Shown here in pieces: positions 13,546-17,938 of a stretch of 17,938 nucleotides of DNA. The stretch spans positions 1-17,938 of the forward strand of contig CAKTMW010000037.1 of assembly GCA_934574095.1 (NCBI GenBank), read 5' to 3'. Position 1 is the stretch's first letter. Each line of letters begins with the position of its first letter. The position numbers were made by a program, and so were the translations under genes. The notes under the pieces were generated by a model that searched no databases, was not told the DNA's origin, and was given only the letters and a program-made list of their open reading frames with translations. This DNA comes from an uncultured Oscillospiraceae bacterium. Its GTDB lineage: Bacteria > Bacillota > Clostridia > Oscillospirales > Oscillospiraceae.

Positions 13546-15966
13546 ATGACCTATACCAAGCATGACATGAAGGAGGCTATCATCCGCAAGCTGCGGCTGA
13601 ATTACGGCTGCACCGAGCAGCAGGCCAGCGACGGCGAAATGCTGAAGGCCTGCGCCATGGTGCTGCGCGACATCATGGCCGAGCACGGGGTGGAGAGCCG
13701 GGAGAAGGCCGCCCGCGAGGGCGCCCGCCGGGTCCACTACCTGTCGCTGGAATTTCTGATGGGCCGCAGCCTGATGAAGAACGCCTATAACCTGAACGTG
13801 CTGCCCCAATTGCAGGAGGCCATCGAGGACCTGGGCTTCAAGGCTGCCGATATCTTCGACATGGAGCCGGACGCGGGTCTGGGCAACGGCGGTCTGGGCC
13901 GTCTGGCCGCCTGCTATCTGGACAGCATGACCACGTTGGAGATCCCCGCCACCGGCTACTCCATCTGCTACGAGCTGGGACTGTTCAAGCAGAAGATCGT
14001 GGAGGGCCAGCAGGTGGAGCTGCCCGACGACTGGAAGCCGCTGGGCGACGCATGGCTGCTGCCCAAGCCCCAGGAGACGGAGGAGGTCCACTTTGGCGGC
14101 ACCGTCCGCACCCGCTGGGACAACGGCCACCTGATGGTAGTGCACGAGGATTATACCCGCGTGCTGGCAGTGCCCTGCGACATGGAGATCGCCGGTTACG
14201 ACACCGACCATGTGAACACCCTGCGGCTGTGGGACGCCAAGTCCCCCAAGCCCATCGACATGAAGCTGTTTTCGCAAGGCCAGTACCTCCGCTCCGGCGA
14301 GGAGCGGGCCATGGCCGACGTGATCTCCAAGGTGCTGTATCCGGAGGATAACCACTACGAGGGCAAGTCCCTGCGGCTGAAGCAGCAGTACTTCTTCGTA
14401 TCCGCCACGGTGCAGTCCATCACCCGCCAGCACATCCAGCAGTACGGCACCCTGAAGAACTTCCACGAGAAGAACGTCATCCAGATCAACGACACCCATC
14501 CCGCCCTGGTGATCCCGGAGCTGATGCGTATCCTCATCGACGACGCGGGCCTGGGCTGGGACGAGGCGTGGGACATCACCACCCACTCCGTGGCCTACAC
14601 CAACCATACGGTGCTGGCCGAGGCGCTGGAGGTCTGGCCGCAGCAGCTGTTTGAGTCGCTGCTGCCCCGCGTGTGGCAGATTTTGACCGAGATCGCCCGC
14701 CGCTATCAGGAGAAGATCACCGAGTTCTATCACGGCGACATGGATAAGGTGGGCCGCATGGCTGTCATCTGGGACGGTGCGGTGCGGATGGCCAACCTGT
14801 GCATCGCGGGCGGCATGGCGGTCAACGGCGTCAGCGCCCTGCACTCGGCTATTCTCCGTAAGGACGTGTTCCACGACCAGTGCGTCATGGAGCCGGATAA
14901 ATTCAAGAACGTCACCAACGGCGTGGATCACCGCCGCTGGCTCAGCCAGATCAACCCCGGCCTGGACAGTCTGCTGAAGGACACGGTAGGGGAGGGCTAT
15001 CTCACCCACGCCGGCGAGATGAAAGGGTTGGAGCGCTGGGCCGACGACAAGGAGGTGCTGCTGCGGCTGGGCCAGATCAAGAAGGCCAACAAGGAGGCCT
15101 TCGCCAAGTGGGCCTATCGCCAGCAGGGCGTGGTGCTGAACACCGACGGCATCTTCGACGTACAGGTGAAGCGCCTGCATGAGTACAAGCGCCAGATGAT
15201 GAACGCCCTGCATATCATCTACCTCTACCAGCAGCTGCGGGACGATCCCAACATGGACTTTACGCCCCACACCTTCCTGTTCGGTGCCAAGGCCGCGCCC
15301 GGCTATGCCGTGGCCAAGCGGATCATCCATCTTATCAACTCTCTTGCCAACGAGATCAACAACGATCCCGTCTGTAAGGACCGTTTGCAGGTGGTGTTCC
15401 TGGAGAATTACCGCGTCTCTATGGCGGAGATGCTGATGCCCGCCAGCGAGGTGAGCCAGCAGATATCCACCGCCGGCAAGGAGGCCAGCGGCACCGGCAA
15501 CATGAAGTTCATGATGAACGGCGCGCTGACCGTTGGCACGCTGGACGGCGCCAATGTAGAGATGCATCAGGTGCTGGGGGATGACAATATGTTCCTCTTC
15601 GGCCTGCACTCCGACGAGGTGGCCCATCTCCAGCGCAGCTACGATCCCCACCTGCTATATGAGCGCGACCCCATGCTGCGCCGTGTGGTGGATCAGCTGA
15701 AGACCGGGTTTTCCGACGGTGTCAGCTATGAGGATTTGTGGCAGCGGCTGGTGTTCGGCGCGGACTGTCCACCGGACCAGTATATGCTGCTGGCGGACCT
15801 GCCCACCTACGCCGAGGCGGAGCAGCGGATGGTCCGGGCTTACGGCGACCAGGAGAACTGGAACCGCATGAGCCTGATCAACATTGCCCGCAGCGGCATC
15901 TTCGCCGCCGACCGCTCCATCACGGACTACGCCGAAACCATCTGGCACGTGCCGTATAAGAAGTGA
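13546..15966 (+). CDS. glgP: Glycogen phosphorylase GlgP
   Basis: Pyridoxal-phosphate enzyme that releases glucose-1-phosphate from glycogen with inorganic phosphate (GT35). 806 residues, full length. The N-terminal region has HYLSLEFLMGRSL and DAGLGNGGLGRLAACYLDS, followed by ELPDDWKPLGDAW. The active-site region has QINDTHPALVIPELMRIL. The PLP signature EASGTGNMKF has the Schiff-base lysine at Lys654, continuing as MNGALTVGTLDGANVEM. AAGGAG precedes the ATG. It is the last gene of the operon, so its breakdown product can feed either glycolysis or GlgC. A strong bidirectional terminator follows 9 bp after the stop. Confidence 0.97.
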   Translation: MTYTKHDMKEAIIRKLRLNYGCTEQQASDGEMLKACAMVLRDIMAEHGVESREKAAREGARRVHYLSLEFLMGRSLMKNAYNLNVLPQLQEAIEDLGFKAADIFDMEPDAGLGNGGLGRLAACYLDSMTTLEIPATGYSICYELGLFKQKIVEGQQVELPDDWKPLGDAWLLPKPQETEEVHFGGTVRTRWDNGHLMVVHEDYTRVLAVPCDMEIAGYDTDHVNTLRLWDAKSPKPIDMKLFSQGQYLRSGEERAMADVISKVLYPEDNHYEGKSLRLKQQYFFVSATVQSITRQHIQQYGTLKNFHEKNVIQINDTHPALVIPELMRILIDDAGLGWDEAWDITTHSVAYTNHTVLAEALEVWPQQLFESLLPRVWQILTEIARRYQEKITEFYHGDMDKVGRMAVIWDGAVRMANLCIAGGMAVNGVSALHSAILRKDVFHDQCVMEPDKFKNVTNGVDHRRWLSQINPGLDSLLKDTVGEGYLTHAGEMKGLERWADDKEVLLRLGQIKKANKEAFAKWAYRQQGVVLNTDGIFDVQVKRLHEYKRQMMNALHIIYLYQQLRDDPNMDFTPHTFLFGAKAAPGYAVAKRIIHLINSLANEINNDPVCKDRLQVVFLENYRVSMAEMLMPASEVSQQISTAGKEASGTGNMKFMMNGALTVGTLDGANVEMHQVLGDDNMFLFGLHSDEVAHLQRSYDPHLLYERDPMLRRVVDQLKTGFSDGVSYEDLWQRLVFGADCPPDQYMLLADLPTYAEAEQRMVRAYGDQENWNRMSLINIARSGIFAADRSITDYAETIWHVPYKK

Positions 15967-15975
15967 GAAATCATA

Positions 15976-16013
15976 AAAGACCAGCCTGCGAGCTTGCTCG
16001 CAGGCTGGTCTTT
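15976..16013. terminator. Bidirectional terminator between glgP and the DUF3784 gene
   Basis: A 17-bp perfect stem (15976-15992 with 15997-16013) closes on CTTG. It ends in TTTAT on the plus strand and TTTTAT on the minus strand. It lies between two converging genes, 9 bp after glgP and 11 bp past the end of the minus-strand gene, so it can serve both. Confidence 0.92.
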
Positions 16014-16024
16014 ATGACCATACG

Positions 16025-16339
16025 TCATTTTTTGCACCGGTTTCCGGTGTTCATGTAAATAAGACCGGTAACAACGGCGATGAGAAACAGGGCGAGACCG
16101 ATCCATAACAGGACCATGGTTTGAAATATTTCGCTGGCCGCGATCACAAGCCAGCAGGCGGCAAGCGCAAACATAAAGCACGACATCGTTTTGCAGAGCT
16201 TTTTCACATCGTATTTTTCCTTTTCCTCGGCGGAAGCCGTGTTGTAACCGGCGATCAGGTCAGCGCCTTTACCGAGCGCGAAAATGACGCCCAGCAGAAC
16301 GAACAGACCTGTGATGAAAAGATGAAGAATAAGAAGCAT
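16025..16339 (-). CDS. DUF3784 family small membrane protein
   Basis: 104 residues with three hydrophobic stretches: the N-terminus (LILHLFITGLFVLLGVIFAL), the middle (MSCFMFALAACWLVIAAS) and near the C-terminus (VLLWIGLALFLIAVVTGLIY). The loop GKGADLIAGYNTASAEEKEKYD followed by KKLCKTM is the hallmark of DUF3784, a Clostridia-rich family of unknown function. GAGGT lies 6 nt ahead of the ATG. It appears to be the last gene of a three-gene minus-strand unit, 21 bp after the preceding gene, and it ends at the shared terminator. No function can be assigned. Confidence 0.82.
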   Translation of the reverse strand: MLLILHLFITGLFVLLGVIFALGKGADLIAGYNTASAEEKEKYDVKKLCKTMSCFMFALAACWLVIAASEIFQTMVLLWIGLALFLIAVVTGLIYMNTGNRCKK

Positions 16340-16360
16340 CGTGTTACCTCACAAATAGCA

Positions 16361-16621
16361 CTACTGTAAAAAAGGATAGACCAGCCCCATCACGCCTGCC
16401 AGCAGAAAGGCAACGCCGCCGACACAGAGGCTGATCCTGTACCACTTGGAAGGCTCACCGGGTGTGTTGGATTTCCAGCTCTCGGTCAAGTCATAGATTT
16501 CTTCGGGGAAGCGCAGCATCAGGAAACCGATGACCAGAAATAACAGGCTTAACAGTATCAACGTTGTGCGCCGCCTTTTATCAATAGTCAGGGTCTTGCA
16601 GCTCCTTTTTGATCTGGGCAA
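16361..16621 (-). CDS. Small two-helix membrane protein (DUF6199-like)
   Basis: At most 86 residues, with two transmembrane helices (TLILLSLLFLVIGFLMLRF and ISLCVGGVAFLLAGVMGLVY) around a short loop, PEEIYDLTESWKSNTPGEPS. The pattern of a P-E-x4-TE-W-K loop, then EPS and a second helix, resembles small DUF6199-type membrane proteins; I recall this from family features and have not tested it. The start is uncertain because no ATG fits. The span given uses the upstream-most TTG, which overlaps the DUF5662 gene. A CTG at 16591 lies 10 nt after AAGGAG, and ATT at 16585 and TTG at 16561 are also in frame. Any of these keeps both helices. Confidence 0.6.
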   Translation of the reverse strand: MPRSKRSCKTLTIDKRRRTTLILLSLLFLVIGFLMLRFPEEIYDLTESWKSNTPGEPSKWYRISLCVGGVAFLLAGVMGLVYPFLQ

Positions 16622-17141
16622 AGGCGGCGTCCTCGCCCTGCTCCTTCAGCATCAGCAGCCACCGGTCCAGCAGCGTCGCCGTGTCGGCATGCATATAGCG
16701 GCCCGCGTCAGTGTGCTTTAGGTCCTTGCTGCGCTGATAGTAGGTCCAGGGTGAGGCGTCGGTGTATTTCTCCTTCTGATAGACCCGGCAGGCGGCGATG
16801 CGGTCGCAGAACATCTCGGCCACGTACTTTTTGGGCATCTTGCACCCGCCGATGTACACGCTGCCGTCCTCACGGAGACAGTAGTCGATCCAGTACTCGA
16901 AGTGATGGCGGTTGCGGCCCTTGTGGTGGAGCCAGGACAGGCTGACGCCGTTGGCGATGCGCTCGGCGTCGTTGGGGCTGCGGTAGCCCTGGTAGTACTT
17001 CACGCTGCGCCAGAACTCTGTGGGGCTGTACTTGCTCAGGTCGTGGGTCAGGCCCTGCCATACCAGCCCCAGCTTCCAGCAATAATGCCGCACCAGACGG
17101 CGGTGGGTGTTGACAGTGTGCAGATGGTCAAAAAAATGCAT
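16581..17141 (-). CDS. DUF5662 family protein
   Basis: 186-residue soluble protein of unknown function. I chose the ATG at 17141 because AAAGGAGG (17149-17156 on this strand) lies 7 nt upstream; the open frame extends further but without support. Conserved features include HLHTVNTHRRLVRHYC, QGLTHDLSKYSPTEFW, YYQGYRSPNDAER, WLHHKGRNRHHFEYWIDY and the segment MPKKYVAEMFCDRIAA. The many conserved His, Asp and Glu residues (HDLSKYS, HHKGRNRHHFE, EMFCDR) look like a metal-dependent, HD-like helical active site. That is my inference; no activity is known to me. It is the first gene of the minus-strand unit. Confidence 0.85.
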   Translation of the reverse strand: MHFFDHLHTVNTHRRLVRHYCWKLGLVWQGLTHDLSKYSPTEFWRSVKYYQGYRSPNDAERIANGVSLSWLHHKGRNRHHFEYWIDYCLREDGSVYIGGCKMPKKYVAEMFCDRIAACRVYQKEKYTDASPWTYYQRSKDLKHTDAGRYMHADTATLLDRWLLMLKEQGEDAAFAQIKKELQDPDY

Positions 17142-17170
17142 GGCCCGGCCTCCTTTGAGAAGATAGCACC

Positions 17171-17185
17171 AGTATAGCACATTTC
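17171..17185 (-). promoter_or_regulatory. Extended -10 promoter for the DUF5662 gene
   Basis: Read on the minus strand, TATACT (17171-17176) is preceded by TG plus one base, forming an extended -10. No good -35 box sits at the expected distance. It lies about 30 bp ahead of the start codon. Confidence 0.45.
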
Positions 17186-17310
17186 GCAGTGTCTGCATAG
17201 GTGAAAGAGAGACGAAATCGGCAGACGCCGAAGAATAAATGGTGAATTATCGCCCGGTATGTTTCCTGAATGCGGCGCATAGGCTGAACACCAGAAAGGA
17301 TGGGGATGGT

Positions 17311-17868
17311 ATGAAAGAAAAACGGGTGCGGGTGTTCCTGCTGCACCGCAAATTGCTGGCGGTGTTGTGTACGCTGGCGGTGGCAGCGGGTATTTTCTAT
17401 GTGACGCTGTATCCGGCGGCCCATACGGCGGCAGCCACGACACGCCAGCTTCCCATTTATTCGGTGGAGCGGAAGGAGAAGCTGTGTTCCATCTCCTTCG
17501 ACGCGGCATGGGGCAATGAGGATACAGAGCATCTTATCGAAATTCTGGCGAAGTACAACGTTAAGACCACCTTCTTCGTGGTAGGCGACTGGGTGGATAA
17601 GTATCCGGAATCGGTAAAGGCCCTCCACGACGCGGGCCACGAGGTCATGAGTCATTCCACTCACCACGACCACTACAACAGCCTGACCTCCTCCCAGATC
17701 GTGGCGGATATTCAGGAGAGCTGCGATAAAATCGAAGCCGTCACCGGGTGCAGTCCCACGCTGATCCGCTGCCCCTACGGCGAGTATGACGATCATGTGA
17801 TCTCTGCCGTGCGGTCACTGGGGATGGAGCCTATCCAATGGGATGTGGAGCAACCGGAAATGACTTAA
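17311..17868 (+). pseudogene. Polysaccharide deacetylase (CE4/NodB, PdaB-like), C-terminally truncated
   Basis: Family members remove acetyl groups from cell-wall glycans or similar polymers outside the membrane; PdaB-type proteins are often tied to spores. 185 residues remain. I chose the ATG at 17311, with AAAGGA upstream, because a basic N-terminus and a signal-anchor helix (LLAVLCTLAVAAGIFYVTLY) follow. Motifs in order: ISFDAAWGNEDT (motif 1, with the second metal Asp replaced by Ala as in many clostridial relatives), HSTHHDHY (motif 2, metal histidines), IRCPYGEYDD (motif 3) and GMEPIQWDV (motif 4). Relatives normally continue with a DSLDWKD-like segment and some 50 more residues. Here the frame runs into EQPEMT and a stop, so the end of the fold is missing. 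The break lies beside the inverted repeat at 17867. A functional short protein is not excluded. Confidence 0.72.
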
Positions 17869-17938
17869 GGTAACACCGCACAAATACAAAATACACTTTT
17901 CCCGACAATAACTCTGCTAAAAGATAGGGTGTTGCCCT
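17867..17938. mobile_element. AT-rich sequence bounded by an inverted repeat, possible mobile-element end
   Basis: AAGGTAACACC (17867-17877) and GGTGTTGCCCT (17928-17938) are imperfect inverted repeats; 9 of 11 positions match. They enclose about 50 bp that is much more AT-rich than the rest of the window and has no coding signal. It lies just past the point where the deacetylase stops resembling its family. It could be the end of an insertion sequence, a MITE-like fragment or a local hairpin. The window ends here, so no transposase can be seen. Confidence 0.4.

Noticed and set aside
13516..15651. Long open frame on the minus strand opposite glgP (about 700 codons)
   Set aside because: Same cause as the frame opposite glgB. 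No family resemblance, and the plus strand carries a complete phosphorylase with all motifs.
17256..17285. Sporulation-type (sigma-F/G-like) promoter ahead of the deacetylase
   Set aside because: GGTATG and GCATAGG have roughly the right spacing, but the -10 match is poor. There is not enough to call it, although PdaB-like genes are often sporulation-controlled.

Overview
The window looks like chromosomal DNA from a GC-rich, gut-type Firmicute of the Oscillospiraceae (Flavonifractor/Oscillibacter/Dysosmobacter-like). This is inferred from the Bacillus-type glgBCDAP gene order with a separate GlgD subunit, strong AGGAGG ribosome binding sites, sigma-A type promoters, and DUF2975/HTH, DUF3784 and DUF5662 genes that are typical of Clostridia. 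The species cannot be fixed from the sequence alone.

Layout. Positions 1-717 hold the 3' part of argS. A 351-bp gap follows, with two repeat elements, a near-consensus promoter and nested operator-like repeats. It leads to a two-gene unit: a four-helix DUF2975 membrane protein and a small Cro/C1-type regulator (1069-2007), closed by a clear terminator. A second strong promoter with a palindrome at its start site drives a four-gene MacB-like ABC export operon (2252-7279): lipoprotein adaptor, ATPase, second and larger adaptor, permease. A 377-bp gap with hairpins, a second copy of the GC-rich repeat and a promoter precedes the glycogen operon glgB-glgC-glgD-glgA-glgP (7657-15966). That operon carries a structured repeat of about 200 bp between glgD and glgA and ends in a bidirectional terminator. 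Three minus-strand genes converge on it (DUF5662, a small two-helix membrane protein, DUF3784; 17141-16025). Divergent from them, a polysaccharide deacetylase starts at 17311 and breaks off near the right edge, next to an AT-rich inverted-repeat sequence.

How the genes work together. GlgC/GlgD make ADP-glucose, GlgA polymerises it, GlgB branches the polymer and GlgP releases glucose-1-phosphate, so one operon holds both synthesis and breakdown. The ABC operon is a self-contained export machine with two paralogous adaptors around one ATPase. The small regulator probably controls its own operon.

Most of the genes belong to known families. The least explained features are non-coding: two families of dispersed, structured repeats whose copies differ by paired, compensating changes; the nested operator upstream of the DUF2975/HTH pair; and the two-adaptor layout of the ABC operon. 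I found no CRISPR array, rRNA, tRNA, phage gene or complete transposase.
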